A model generated the notes under the pieces. That model saw only the letters and a list, made by a program, of their open reading frames with translations. It was not told the origin of the DNA and ran no database searches. Shown here in pieces: positions 15,628 to 23,403 of a stretch of DNA of 53,828 nt; position 1 is the first letter of the stretch, and each line of letters opens with the position of its first letter. The DNA is from Modestobacter marinus (GTDB taxonomy: Bacteria > Actinomycetota > Actinomycetes > Mycobacteriales > Geodermatophilaceae). Location of the stretch: contig NZ_JABGCH010000029.1 in assembly GCF_019799945.1 (NCBI RefSeq), positions 1 to 53,828 of the forward strand, written 5' to 3'. The translations under genes and the position numbers were made by a program.

Positions 15628-16638
15628 ATGGACGGGATGTACGACGTGGTGGTGGTCGGCGGCGGCGCCGCGGGGCTGAGCGGGGCGCTGGCCCTCGCCC
15701 GCGCGCGCCGGTCGGTCCTGGTGGTGGACGGCGGTGAACCGCGCAACGCCCCGGCCGAGGAGATGCACAACTACCTGGGGCGGGACGACACCGCGCCGGG
15801 CGACCTGCTGGCGACCGGCCGGGCCGAGGTGGCCGGCTACGGCGGGGAGGTCGTGCGCGGCGACGTCGTGTCCGCGACCCGGGAGGACGACGGCGGCTTC
15901 CGCGCCACGCTGGCCGACGGGCGGTCGGTCCGGGCGCGCCGGCTGCTGGTCACCACCGGCCTGGTCGACGAGCTGCCCGACGTGCCGGGGCTGCGCGAGC
16001 GGTGGGGACACGACGTCCTGCACTGCCCCTACTGCCACGGCTGGGAGGTGCGGGACCGGTCGATCGGCGTCCTGTCGACCGGGCCGGGCGGCGTGCTCAA
16101 GGCGCTGCTGTGGCGGCAGTGGAGCGCCGACGTGACCCTCTTCCTGCACACCGGCCCGGAGCCGAGCGACGACGAGCGGGCGCAGCTGGCCGCCCGCGGC
16201 ATCGCGGTGGTGACCGACGAGGTGGCCGCGGTGGAGGCCGACGGCGACCGGCTCACCGGCGTCCGGCTCGCCTCGGGCCGACTGGTGCCGCGCGACGCGC
16301 TGGTGGTCGCGCCGGTCTTCACCGCCCGGTCGGGGGTGCTGACCTCGCTCGGCCTGGCCGCGGAGGACGTGGCGGCGCCCGACGGGCACGTCGTCGGCAG
16401 CGCCGTGTCCGCCGGGCCGGCCGGCGCGACCGCCGTCCCCGGGGTGTGGGTGGCCGGCAACGTCACCGACCTGATGGCGCAGGTGATCACCGCCGCGGCG
16501 GCCGGTCTGCAGGCCGGTGGCGCGATCAACGCCGACCTGCTGTTCGAGGACGTCCGGCGGGCCGTGGCGGCACGGCAGGCGTCCGCTCCCCCGGCCGGGC
16601 CGGAGCTGACGCTGGCCGACCCGGCCCAGCGGAACTGA
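15628..16638 (+). CDS. FAD/NAD(P)-dependent oxidoreductase, thioredoxin-reductase-like
   Basis: This 336-residue flavoprotein has the two-dinucleotide-domain layout of thioredoxin reductase: FAD motif VVVGGGAAG (~8-16), LVTTGLVDELPDVPGL, a redox-active CPYC pair (C133, C136), and the ending ATAVPGVWVAGNVTD that contacts FAD. The NADPH motif in the second Rossmann domain is poor (VLSTGPGGVL), so the cofactor or electron partner may differ from true TrxB. No trxA is adjacent. I chose ATG 15628, with GAGGAG 5 bp upstream. The divergent XRE-cupin regulator and the following methyltransferase (9-bp gap) suggest an inducible redox or detoxification unit. Confidence 0.9.
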   Translation: MDGMYDVVVVGGGAAGLSGALALARARRSVLVVDGGEPRNAPAEEMHNYLGRDDTAPGDLLATGRAEVAGYGGEVVRGDVVSATREDDGGFRATLADGRSVRARRLLVTTGLVDELPDVPGLRERWGHDVLHCPYCHGWEVRDRSIGVLSTGPGGVLKALLWRQWSADVTLFLHTGPEPSDDERAQLAARGIAVVTDEVAAVEADGDRLTGVRLASGRLVPRDALVVAPVFTARSGVLTSLGLAAEDVAAPDGHVVGSAVSAGPAGATAVPGVWVAGNVTDLMAQVITAAAAGLQAGGAINADLLFEDVRRAVAARQASAPPAGPELTLADPAQRN

Positions 16639-16647
16639 GGAGGACCG

Positions 16648-17289
16648 GTGCAGGAACACCAGCACGACCACCAGCACGACCTGGCGTCGACCGGCCACGA
16701 CCACGCGTCCTGGGAGGAGCGCTACGGCTCCGCGACGGCGCTGTGGAGCGGCCGGGTGAACCCGTCGCTGGCCGCCGAGGCGGCCGACCTGACCCCGGGC
16801 CGCGCACTGGACGTCGGCTGCGGCGAGGGCGCCGACGTCCTCTGGCTGGCCGGCCGCGGCTGGCAGGTGACCGGCCTGGACTGGTCGGAGGTGGCCCTGG
16901 CCCGCGCCGCGGAGCACGCGGCCGCCGCCGGGCTCAGCGACCGGGTCGAGTGGGTGCGCGGGGACGTCGAGACCTGGGAGCCCCCCGCGGACGCGTACGA
17001 CCTGGTCACCGCGCACTACCTGCACCCGACGGCGGAACAGCGGAGCGTCCTGCTCCCGCGGCTCGCGGCGGCCGTCGTCCCGGGCGGGACGCTGCTGTGG
17101 GTCGGCCACTCGTTCGACGAGGTCCGCGCCGCCACCTGGGGCGTGAGCCGGTTCACCCCCGCCGCCGAGGTCGCCGCCGACCTCGACCCGCGGGAGTGGG
17201 AGGTCCTGGTGGCCACGGCGCGGCCGCGACCGGCCGCGGAGCCCGGCCATCCCGACGCCGACGAGGTCGTGCGGGCCCGCCGCCGCTGA
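16648..17289 (+). CDS. Class I SAM-dependent methyltransferase
   Basis: The 213-residue protein carries SAM-binding motif I ALDVGCGEGAD (~53-63), motif II VTGLDWSEVALARA, and post-motif segments WVRGDVETWEPP and YDLVTAHYLHP. The first 20 residues are rich in His and Asp (HQHDHQHD, GHDHASWEERY), which could bind a metal. Such short methyltransferases act on small molecules; tellurite- and thiol-methylating relatives exist, but this substrate cannot be named. It follows the TrxR-like gene by 9 bp and stops one base before the convergent pseudogene's stop. Confidence 0.9.
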   Translation: MQEHQHDHQHDLASTGHDHASWEERYGSATALWSGRVNPSLAAEAADLTPGRALDVGCGEGADVLWLAGRGWQVTGLDWSEVALARAAEHAAAAGLSDRVEWVRGDVETWEPPADAYDLVTAHYLHPTAEQRSVLLPRLAAAVVPGGTLLWVGHSFDEVRAATWGVSRFTPAAEVAADLDPREWEVLVATARPRPAAEPGHPDADEVVRARRR

Positions 17290-17679
17290 TCAGCGGCCGG
17301 CCAGCAGCCGCGACTCGAGGTCGGCGGGCACGCCTGCATCCACGCCCAGGTGTCGGCGACCGAGTCGCGCACCGGGCGGGAGGGCAGGCCGAGCTCGCGG
17401 GCCCGGGTGGTGTCGACGTCCCAGGCGGTGCGCGCCGTCTCCGCCGGCAGCCACAGCGGCAGGTGTGCCCACGGCTCCACCCCGGCGGCGAGCAGGTCGG
17501 CGTCCGGCACCGGGACCCACTCCGCGTCGCTGCCGGTGACCTCGCGGCAGGTGTCCAGCAGCCCGCCCAGGGTCGTCATGCCCGCCGGCCCGGTCGCGTT
17601 GACCGCGCCGCCGACCCCGCGTTCGGCCATCGCGACCAGCCAGCCGGCGAGGTCCCGGGCGTCGACCAGGGCGCGGCCC

Positions 17680-17736
17680 GGCTGCAGGGTCCCGCGCCGA
17701 GCCTGCGAGGCGTGGGGGGCAGTCGGGGTCCTTCTA
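17680..17736 (-). repeat. Dispersed repeat, copy B (inside the epimerase gene)
   Basis: The minus strand begins TAGAAGGACCCC, passes through CTCGCAGGCTCGGC, and ends GGGACCCTGCAGCC. It aligns over about 56 bp with copy A at 17949-18004. Its first three bases form the stop codon that ends the middle epimerase fragment. Confidence 0.8.
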
Positions 17737-17948
17737 CCACCAGCCGAGCCGGTACAGCGGGTCGTGCGGCCCGACGATCAGCCCGGCCCGGGCGGTCAGG
17801 AACCGCTCCCCCACCGAGGCGGCCAGCACCCGCTCGGCGTGCGCCTTGTTCGGGCCGTAGGGGTCCTCGTCGGTGTCCCAGGTCGGGGCGTCCTCCCCGC
17901 GGAGCGGCCCGGGCGGCCAGTTCCGGTAGACGTTGAGGCTGCCGGCCC

Positions 17949-18004
17949 TCGTGCAGGGTCCCGGCGCGAGCTTGCGAGGGCCGGGGGGCACGGGGGTCCT
18001 TCTA
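17949..18004 (-). repeat. Dispersed repeat, copy A (inside the epimerase gene)
   Basis: The minus strand begins TAGAAGGACCCC, passes through CTCGCAAGCTCGCGCC, and ends GGGACCCTGCACG. It is closely similar to copy B, and its TAG terminates the N-terminal epimerase fragment. Related copies follow typA and the yceI-like gene. Confidence 0.8.
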
Positions 18005-18286
18005 CTGGCAGGAGGTGTCGATGACGAGTTCCGGTGCCCACCCGGCCAGCGCGGCCGGCAGCGCCGCGGGGTCGTCGCGGTCCCCGCGCAGGGCCCGGAC
18101 GCCGTCCGCCGGGCCGCCCGAGACGCCGCGGGTGAAGCTGGCGACCTCGTGGCCGCGCTCGAGCGCCGCGGTCACGACGTGCCGGCCGAGGAAGTGCGTG
18201 CCGCCGAGCACGAGGAGTCTCATGGCGCCGGCCCAGCGCATACCGCAGCGGGCCGTCCAGGCGGTTCGCCGACGGCGTACCGGTGC

Positions 18287-18292
18287 CTACGG
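18287..18292 (+). promoter_or_regulatory. -10 element of a leaderless promoter (TACGGT)
   Basis: TACGGT ends 7 bp before the GTG start of the P-loop NTPase gene, leaving no room for a Shine-Dalgarno. The same hexamer and spacing recur before the genes at 24843 and 46555. Confidence 0.5.
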
Positions 18293-18299
18293 TGACCGG

Positions 18300-18881
18300 G
18301 TGGCGCTGCTCGGACCCGACGACCGGCTCCCGCACCGGCCGGCCCGGGTACTCGTCGCCGGTGCCTCCGGAGCGGGGAAGACGACGCTAGCCGCACGGAT
18401 CGGCGACCGGCTCGGCATCCCGCACGTCGAGATCGACGCCCTCTTCCACGGGCCGGGGTGGACCCCGCGCCGGGAGTTCGTGGACGACGTGCGCCGGCTC
18501 TGCGCCGGCGACGCCTGGGTGACCGAGTGGCAGTACGAGCGGGTGCGGCACCTGCTCGCGATGCGCGCGGACCTGCTGGTCTGGCTGGACCTCAGCCGCG
18601 CGCGGGTGACGTGGCAGGTGACCTCCCGGACCGTGCGCCGGCGGGTGCGGCGGGAGCGCCTGTGGAACGGCAACGTCGAGCCGCCGCTGTGGACCGTGGT
18701 CACCGATCCGCAGCACATCGTGCGGTGGGCCTGGAGCCACCACCCGCTGATGGCGCCCCGGGTGGCCGCGGTCCGGGAGGAGCGGCCGGAGCTCGTCGTG
18801 ATCCGGCTGCCGGACCGGCACGCGGTCGACCGGTGGGTGGCCGGTCCCCTCGCCGAGGCCGCCCGCCGACCGCCGGGGTGA
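18300..18881 (+). CDS. P-loop NTPase, adenylate-kinase-like (FlaR/topology-modulation type)
   Basis: The 193-residue protein has a Walker A motif VLVAGASGAGKTTLAARIG (~18-35), a substrate segment HVEIDALFHGPGWTPRREF, and an LVWLDLSRARV strand typical of the AAA_18 / DNA-topology-modulation (FlaR) kinases. This family resembles nucleoside-monophosphate kinases, and its substrate is unknown. I chose GTG 18300 because the family normally starts shortly before the P-loop and a TACGGT -10 lies just upstream, implying a leaderless mRNA. It is divergent from the epimerase pseudogene and convergent with the DUF5994 gene. Confidence 0.85.
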   Translation: MALLGPDDRLPHRPARVLVAGASGAGKTTLAARIGDRLGIPHVEIDALFHGPGWTPRREFVDDVRRLCAGDAWVTEWQYERVRHLLAMRADLLVWLDLSRARVTWQVTSRTVRRRVRRERLWNGNVEPPLWTVVTDPQHIVRWAWSHHPLMAPRVAAVREERPELVVIRLPDRHAVDRWVAGPLAEAARRPPG

Positions 18882-18899
18882 CCGGCGCCCCGCCGGCGC

Positions 18900-19391
18900 T
18901 CAGCCGGCGCGGACGCCGGCCAGCGGGGCGACCTCGGGACGCGGACGGGAGCCGGCCACCGCCAGCGCCCGCTGCGGGCTGGCGCTGGGCGACACCTCGC
19001 GCAGGCTGGCGAAGCGCAGCGCGCGCACCCCGGTCAGCGCGTCGGCCTCCGGCGGCACCACGAGCAGGTCGATCCGGCGGTCGTCGTCGACGGTCAGCGA
19101 GACGAGCTGGGGGTCCATGCTGCGGAAGCCGCCGGTGCGCACGGTCCGGCCGGCCACGGCCACCTTGCGGGGCGGCGCCTCGTCCCAGGCGTCCACCGCG
19201 TAGGTGAACCGGTCGACCCGGACGCCGAGCGTCGCGAGGGCCGCCACCAGCTCGGGCAGCTCGACGGCCAGCAGCCGGCTGCGCGGCCACCAGGCACCGT
19301 CGAAGGCGACGTCCGCCGAGGCCCCCTCGCGGCGCAGCCGCACCCGCACGTCGATCCCGTTGCGGAAACCCGCCGCCCGTTCCATCGCCAT
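18900..19391 (-). CDS. DUF5994 family protein
   Basis: This 163-residue protein shows the pattern I associate with DUF5994: DGAWWPRSRLLAVELPELVA, a Val/Asp-rich middle, APPRKVAVAGRTVRTGGFRS, and RRIDLLVVPPEAD. Its function is unknown; such genes are common and often multicopy in actinobacteria. I chose ATG 19391 over the upstream GTG 19457 because the extra residues look like translated noncoding DNA. It is convergent with the P-loop NTPase; a small inverted repeat near 18892-18910 spans the junction. Confidence 0.78.
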   Translation of the reverse strand: MAMERAAGFRNGIDVRVRLRREGASADVAFDGAWWPRSRLLAVELPELVAALATLGVRVDRFTYAVDAWDEAPPRKVAVAGRTVRTGGFRSMDPQLVSLTVDDDRRIDLLVVPPEADALTGVRALRFASLREVSPSASPQRALAVAGSRPRPEVAPLAGVRAG

Positions 19392-19736
19392 GGCCTGCCC
19401 GACCCTTCTGTGCCGTCCCCCAGGCGGTGCGCGGCCTTCCCCTGCCGCGCACACCACTCGCGCCCGGAAGTTAAGCCGGGCTCTCCGCCACCCCGCGATG
19501 ACACTCGGGAGGCCGCGGAACGTGTCGGGATGCGTCGGCCCGTCGTCACGGTGGGTGGTCGACTGGCGACAGTGGCCACAGGCGCACCGCCCGTTCCGGC
19601 AGCTCCTGCGCCCCCGCCGTCCACCGACACGCCGCCGGACGACGACGCCGCCGCCCCGGGGGGACGACGGCGTTCGCGACGTTCCGCTGCAGGGCCCCGG
19701 CGCGAGCGTGCGCGCGTCGAGGGGCAGCGGGGTCCG
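19392..19736. other. Intergenic region between DUF5994 and typA, with repeat copy C
   Basis: This 345-bp gap contains no supportable gene. Its right end (19686-19739) is copy C of the dispersed repeat. The DUF5994 promoter should lie near 19400-19480. Confidence 0.6.
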
Positions 19737-19739
19737 TCA
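19686..19739 (-). repeat. Dispersed repeat, copy C (after typA)
   Basis: Starting at the typA TGA, the minus strand reads GGACCCCGCTGCCCCTCGA, then CGCTCGCGCCGGGGCCCTGC. This is a diverged relative of copies A and B with the same order of blocks. Confidence 0.6.
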
Positions 19740-21626
19740 GGGCTTGGGCTTCCGGTTCTTCGCGCGGCCGCGGATGGTCTGGTCGAGCTCGACCTTGCGC
19801 ACCCGGACGGCGCCGGGGGTGACCTCCACGCACTCGTCCTCGGCACAGAACTCCAGCGCCTGCTCGAGGTTGAGGATGCGCGGCGGGATCAGGCGCTCCA
19901 GCTCCTCGGAGGTGGACTTGCGCATGTTGGTGAGCTTCTTCTCCTTGGTGATGTTCACGTCCATGTCGTCCGGACGGGAGTTCTCACCGACGATCATGCC
20001 CTCGTAGACCTCGGTGCCCGGCTCCACCATCAGCTGGCCGCGCTCCTGCAGGGAGAACATCGAGTACGTCGTCGCCGCACCCGAGCGGTCGGCGACCAGC
20101 GAACCGGTCGGCCGCGCGCGCATGTCGCCCAGCCACGGCTCGTAGCCCTCGAGGTTGTGGTTGAGGATGCCGGTGCCCCGGGTCTCGGTGAGGAACTCGG
20201 TGCGGAACCCGATCAGGCCGCGCGAGGGGACGATGTACTCCATTCGCGCCCAGCCGGTGTCGTGGTGCACCAGGTTCTCCAGCCGTCCACGGCGGGTGGC
20301 GAGTGCCTGGGTCAGGGTGCCGACGTAGTCGCCGGGCACGTCGATGGTGACCCGCTCGACCGGCTCGTGCAGCTTGCCGTCGATCTCCTTGGTGACCACC
20401 TGCGGGCGGCCGACGGTCAGCTCGAACTCCTCGCGGCGCAGCTGCTCCACCAGGATGGCCAGCGCCAGCTCGCCGCGGCCCTGCATCTCCCAGGTGTCGG
20501 GGCGCTCGGTGGGCAGCATGCGCACCGAGACGTTGCCGACCAGCTCCTGGTCGAGCCGGTTCTTGATCAGCCGTGCGGTGAGCTTCTTGCCCGACCTGCC
20601 CGAGATCGGCGACGTGTTGATCCCGATGGTGATCGAGATGGACGGCTCGTCGACGGTCAGCGGCGGCAGCGGACGCGGGTCGTTCGGGTCGGCGAGGGTG
20701 TCGCCGATCATGATGTCCTCGATGCCGGCGATGGCGACCAGGTCGCCGGGGCCGGCGCTGTCGGCCGAGGTCCGGTCGAGGCCCTCGGTCATCAGCAGCT
20801 CGGTGATCTTGACCCGCTGGATGGTGCCGTCGGTCTTGCACCAGGCGACCTGCTGGCCGCGCTTCATCTCGCCGGAGTGGATGCGCAGCAGTGCCAGCCG
20901 GCCGAGGAACGGCGAGGCGTCGAGGTTGGTGACCTGGGCGCGCAGCGGCTCCTCGGCGTCGTACGTCGGCGCCGGGATGGTGTCCAGCAGCGTCTGGACC
21001 AGCGGCTGCAGGTCCGGGCTGTCCGGGCTGGTGCCGTCGGCGGGCCGGTTCAGCGAGGCCTGGCCGGTCTTGCCCTGCACGTAGACGATCGGGAACTCCA
21101 GCGCGTCGACGTCCATGCCGGAGTCCTCGAGCAGCTCCATGAACAGCTCGTAGGTCTCGTCGACGACCTCGGCGATGCGGGCGTCGGAGCGGTCGGTCTT
21201 GTTGACCGCGAGGATGACCGGCATCCCCTTGCCGAGCGCCTTGCGCAGCACGAACCGGGTCTGCGGCAGCGGGCCCTCGGAGGCGTCGACGAGCAGCACG
21301 ACGCCGTCCACCATCGACAGGCCGCGCTCGACCTCGCCACCGAAGTCGGCGTGGCCGGGTGTGTCGACGATGTTGACGACGACCGGGTCGCCCGCGGAGT
21401 CGGCGAGCCGGATGGCGGTGTTCTTGGCGAGGATGGTGATCCCACGCTCACGCTCGAGGTCCATCGAGTCCATGACCCGGTCCTGCGTCGAGTCGTTGTC
21501 GGTGCCCTCGCCCTTGGCCCGGTGCAGCGCGCCGGACTGACGGAGGAGCGCATCGACCAGGGTCGTCTTGCCGTGGTCGACGTGGGCGATGATCGCCACG
21601 TTGCGCAGGTCGTTACGGGTGGGCAT
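19737..21626 (-). CDS. typA: Translational GTPase TypA/BipA
   Basis: TypA (BipA) is a ribosome-associated GTPase related to EF-G that aids 50S assembly and stress growth. The 629-residue length is normal. GTPase motifs are complete: G1 AHVDHGKT (14-21), G3 DTPGH (88-92) and G4 NKTD (142-145), with switch region RERGITILAK. Domains II, III and V and the BipA-specific C-terminal domain follow (GRGELALAILVEQLRREEFE, PSRGLIGFRTEFLTETRG, GENSRPDDMDVNITKEKKLT). The ATG at 21626 follows an AGGTGCC-type site. The gene stands alone. Confidence 0.98.
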   Translation of the reverse strand: MPTRNDLRNVAIIAHVDHGKTTLVDALLRQSGALHRAKGEGTDNDSTQDRVMDSMDLERERGITILAKNTAIRLADSAGDPVVVNIVDTPGHADFGGEVERGLSMVDGVVLLVDASEGPLPQTRFVLRKALGKGMPVILAVNKTDRSDARIAEVVDETYELFMELLEDSGMDVDALEFPIVYVQGKTGQASLNRPADGTSPDSPDLQPLVQTLLDTIPAPTYDAEEPLRAQVTNLDASPFLGRLALLRIHSGEMKRGQQVAWCKTDGTIQRVKITELLMTEGLDRTSADSAGPGDLVAIAGIEDIMIGDTLADPNDPRPLPPLTVDEPSISITIGINTSPISGRSGKKLTARLIKNRLDQELVGNVSVRMLPTERPDTWEMQGRGELALAILVEQLRREEFELTVGRPQVVTKEIDGKLHEPVERVTIDVPGDYVGTLTQALATRRGRLENLVHHDTGWARMEYIVPSRGLIGFRTEFLTETRGTGILNHNLEGYEPWLGDMRARPTGSLVADRSGAATTYSMFSLQERGQLMVEPGTEVYEGMIVGENSRPDDMDVNITKEKKLTNMRKSTSEELERLIPPRILNLEQALEFCAEDECVEVTPGAVRVRKVELDQTIRGRAKNRKPKP

Positions 21627-21763
21627 GCGGAAAGGCACCTCAGAAGTTCGCGTGGGGTCGGCGCGCTTCAGCGCACGTCGGTGGCAACGACCCTGCGGGC
21701 CGAGACCTTCCCATGGTAGGCGACCGGCGCGTCTGCTCCGACCGGCTGTGACCGGTCCCGCAC

Positions 21764-22108
21764 TCAGGTGGAGGACGTCGGCCGGTCCGCGACCACCCAG
21801 GACAGCGCCGCGGCGGCCGCGGCGACCAGTCCCACCGCCAGCCACGCCGGCCAGCCCAGCCCCAGCGCGAGCACGTGGGCGAGGGCGAACAGCGCCAGGT
21901 ACGCGACCGCCAGGCCGACCGCGACGGCCAGGCCGCGGCGCTGGTACCAGAGCCACCCGGCACCCGCGCCGCAGGCGGCGAGCACCAGCCCGCCCAGCGC
22001 GCGGACGCCGGTGCCCTGCGCGACGCCGAAGCCGACGGCCAGGCCGACCGCGGCGAGGACGGCGGAGGGGAACCGGGTGCGCGCGCGGGCGAGGGTGGGG
22101 TTCGACAT
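21764..22108 (-). CDS. Small integral membrane protein, unknown function
   Basis: The 114-residue protein has four hydrophobic segments (AVLAAVGLAVGFGVAQGTG, LGGLVLAACGAGAGWLWY, LAVAVGLAVAYLALFALAHV, LAVGLVAAAAAALSWVVAD) and short basic ends. The ATG is preceded by GGGGGAC. No family motif is recognised. The base composition and clean start support a real gene. Confidence 0.7.
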   Translation of the reverse strand: MSNPTLARARTRFPSAVLAAVGLAVGFGVAQGTGVRALGGLVLAACGAGAGWLWYQRRGLAVAVGLAVAYLALFALAHVLALGLGWPAWLAVGLVAAAAAALSWVVADRPTSST

Positions 22109-22148
22109 GTCCCCCAGTGTCCCTCCGCCCGCGCCGCCCGGGACGCAG

Positions 22149-22231
22149 CAGGGCCCCGGCGCCGCGCGCCAGGGCCCGCTTGCTGTACGGGTACTGCCCG
22201 GCCCTCCTGAGGAGGACGGGGTCCTTCGTCA
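22149..22231 (-). repeat. Dispersed repeat, copy D (after the yceI-like gene)
   Basis: From the TGA at 22229 the minus strand reads CGAAGGACCCCGTCCTCC, and after a longer middle (GCAAGCGGGCCC) it ends CGCCGGGGCCCTGC. The end blocks match copies A-C; the middle is about 25 bp longer and carries a small hairpin (CCTCCTGAGGAGG). Confidence 0.6.
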
Positions 22232-22786
22232 GACGGTGCGGAGCACGGCCTCGATCTCGAGCTCGACGTCGATCTTGTCGCCGACGACGACGCCGCCGCC
22301 GTCCATCGGCATGTCGATGTCCACGCCGAACTCCTTGCGGGAGATCGAGGTCCTGCCGGAGAAGCCGGCGCGGGTGCCGCCGTAGGCGTCCGGCCCGAAG
22401 CCGTTCAGCTCGAGGGCCAGGGTGACCGGCTTGGTGATGCCCTTGATGGTCAGGTCACCCTCGACGACCCAGTCCTCGCCGTGGTTGCGGACACCGGTCG
22501 ACCGGAAGCTCATCACGGTGTGGTTGCCGGTGTCGAAGAAGTCGGCGGACTTGATGTGCGCGTCCCGCTGCTCCTGGCGGGTGTCGATCGAGTCCATGTC
22601 GACGGTCGCGGTGACCGAGGACTGCGACGGGTCCTCGGCGGTGACGATCTCGCCGGAGAACTCGCGGAAGTAGCCGCGGACCTTGCTGACCATCATGTGG
22701 CGGACGGAGAAGCCGACGGTCGAGTGGGTGGCGTCGATGTCCCACGTGCCGACGACGTAGCCGGGGATCTGGGTGATGCTGGCCAT
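22229..22786 (-). CDS. YceI family lipid-binding (lipocalin-like) protein
   Basis: YceI proteins form a beta barrel that binds polyisoprenoids or quinone-like lipids. The 185-residue chain shows the family pattern from the start: GTWDIDATHSTVGFSVRHMM, then GEIVTAEDPSQSSVTATVDM, DAHIKSADFFDTGNHTVMSF, GDLTIKGITKPVTLALEL and ISRKEFGVDIDM. There is no signal peptide, so this one is cytoplasmic, unlike E. coli YceI. I chose ATG 22786, with GGAGC just upstream. It is divergent from a MarR gene whose operator-like repeat lies between them, so it is the likely target. Confidence 0.95.
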   Translation of the reverse strand: MASITQIPGYVVGTWDIDATHSTVGFSVRHMMVSKVRGYFREFSGEIVTAEDPSQSSVTATVDMDSIDTRQEQRDAHIKSADFFDTGNHTVMSFRSTGVRNHGEDWVVEGDLTIKGITKPVTLALELNGFGPDAYGGTRAGFSGRTSISRKEFGVDIDMPMDGGGVVVGDKIDVELEIEAVLRTV

Positions 22787-22848
22787 GATGAGCTCCAAGT
22801 GGTTGAGCGTTTTACTGTCTCGCTGGGTCGTAGCGTAGTTGAGAGCTT

Positions 22849-22867
22849 GAGTATTCCGCCAGTACTC
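22849..22867. promoter_or_regulatory. Candidate MarR operator
   Basis: An inverted repeat GAGTA-N9-TACTC lies 7 bp upstream of the MarR ATG. Flanking GAGAG (22841-22845) and CTCTC (22865-22869) extend the symmetry, and TTGAG repeats are nearby. The position suits autorepression and control of the divergent yceI-like gene. Confidence 0.45.
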
Positions 22868-22874
22868 TCTCGGC

Positions 22875-23387
22875 ATGAGCAGCGACGTGTCGTCCCCCAC
22901 ACGGACGACGGCCCTCGACCCGGCCGCGGCGGCGCCCACCCGGTGGCTGGACGCAGAGGAGCAGCGCGCCTGGCGCGCCTACATGTACAGCTGGATGCTC
23001 CTGGAGGACCGGCTGGACCGCGAGCTGACCCGGGAGACCGGCATCTCGCACGCCTACTACGAGATCCTCGTGCAGCTGTCCGAGGCCGCGGACCGGCAGC
23101 TGCGGATGAGCGAGCTCGCCGAGCGCTGCCTGTCCTCCCGCAGCCGGCTGTCCCACGCCGTCTCGCGCCTGGAGGAGCGCGGCTGGGTGCGCCGGCAGGT
23201 CTGCGCCGAGGACGGCCGGGGGCAGCTCGCCGTCCTCACCGACGAGGGGTTCGCCGCCCTGGAGGCGGCGGCTCCGGTGCACGTCGAGGGTGTCCGGTCG
23301 CACCTGTTCGACCAGCTCTCCCCCGCCCAGGTCGCCGCGATGCGGGACATCGGCGAGACCGTGCTCCGCCACCTCGCCGAGCGCTGA
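22875..23387 (+). CDS. MarR family transcriptional regulator (beside yceI)
   Basis: The 170-residue protein has the MarR winged-helix layout: dimerisation helices at both ends, DNA-recognition helix MSELAERCLSSRSRLSHAVS (~75-100), and the wing RRQVCAEDGRGQLAVLTDEG. MarR proteins sense phenolics, oxidants or similar ligands. It is divergent from the yceI-like gene at 88 bp, with an inverted repeat in between, and probably controls both genes. Confidence 0.93.
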   Translation: MSSDVSSPTRTTALDPAAAAPTRWLDAEEQRAWRAYMYSWMLLEDRLDRELTRETGISHAYYEILVQLSEAADRQLRMSELAERCLSSRSRLSHAVSRLEERGWVRRQVCAEDGRGQLAVLTDEGFAALEAAAPVHVEGVRSHLFDQLSPAQVAAMRDIGETVLRHLAER

Positions 23388-23403
23388 CGCCTCCCGCGAC
23401 CGG

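Larger units (their letters stand above)
17290..18223 (-). pseudogene. NAD-dependent epimerase/reductase (extended SDR), broken in two places by repeats
   Basis: Three fragments in three frames add up to one extended-SDR protein. The N-terminal part (18223-18002) has the Rossmann start MRLLVLGGTHFLGRHVV and ends ELVIDTSCQ then TAG. The middle part (about 17940-17734) has LNVYRNWPPGPLRGEDAP, YGPNKAHAERVL and ARAGLIVGPHDPLYRLGWW then TAG. The C-terminal part (about 17672-17290) has LVDARDLAGWLVAMAERG and NATGPAGMTTLGGLLDTC. Both gaps, 64 and about 65 bp, are filled by copies of the same repeat, and each TAG is the first codon of the repeat. A further one-base slip near 17335 separates DTWAWMQA from VPADLESRLLAGR before the final stop. 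The Tyr-x-x-x-Lys dyad is intact (YGPNK). The gene is inactivated. Confidence 0.85.
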
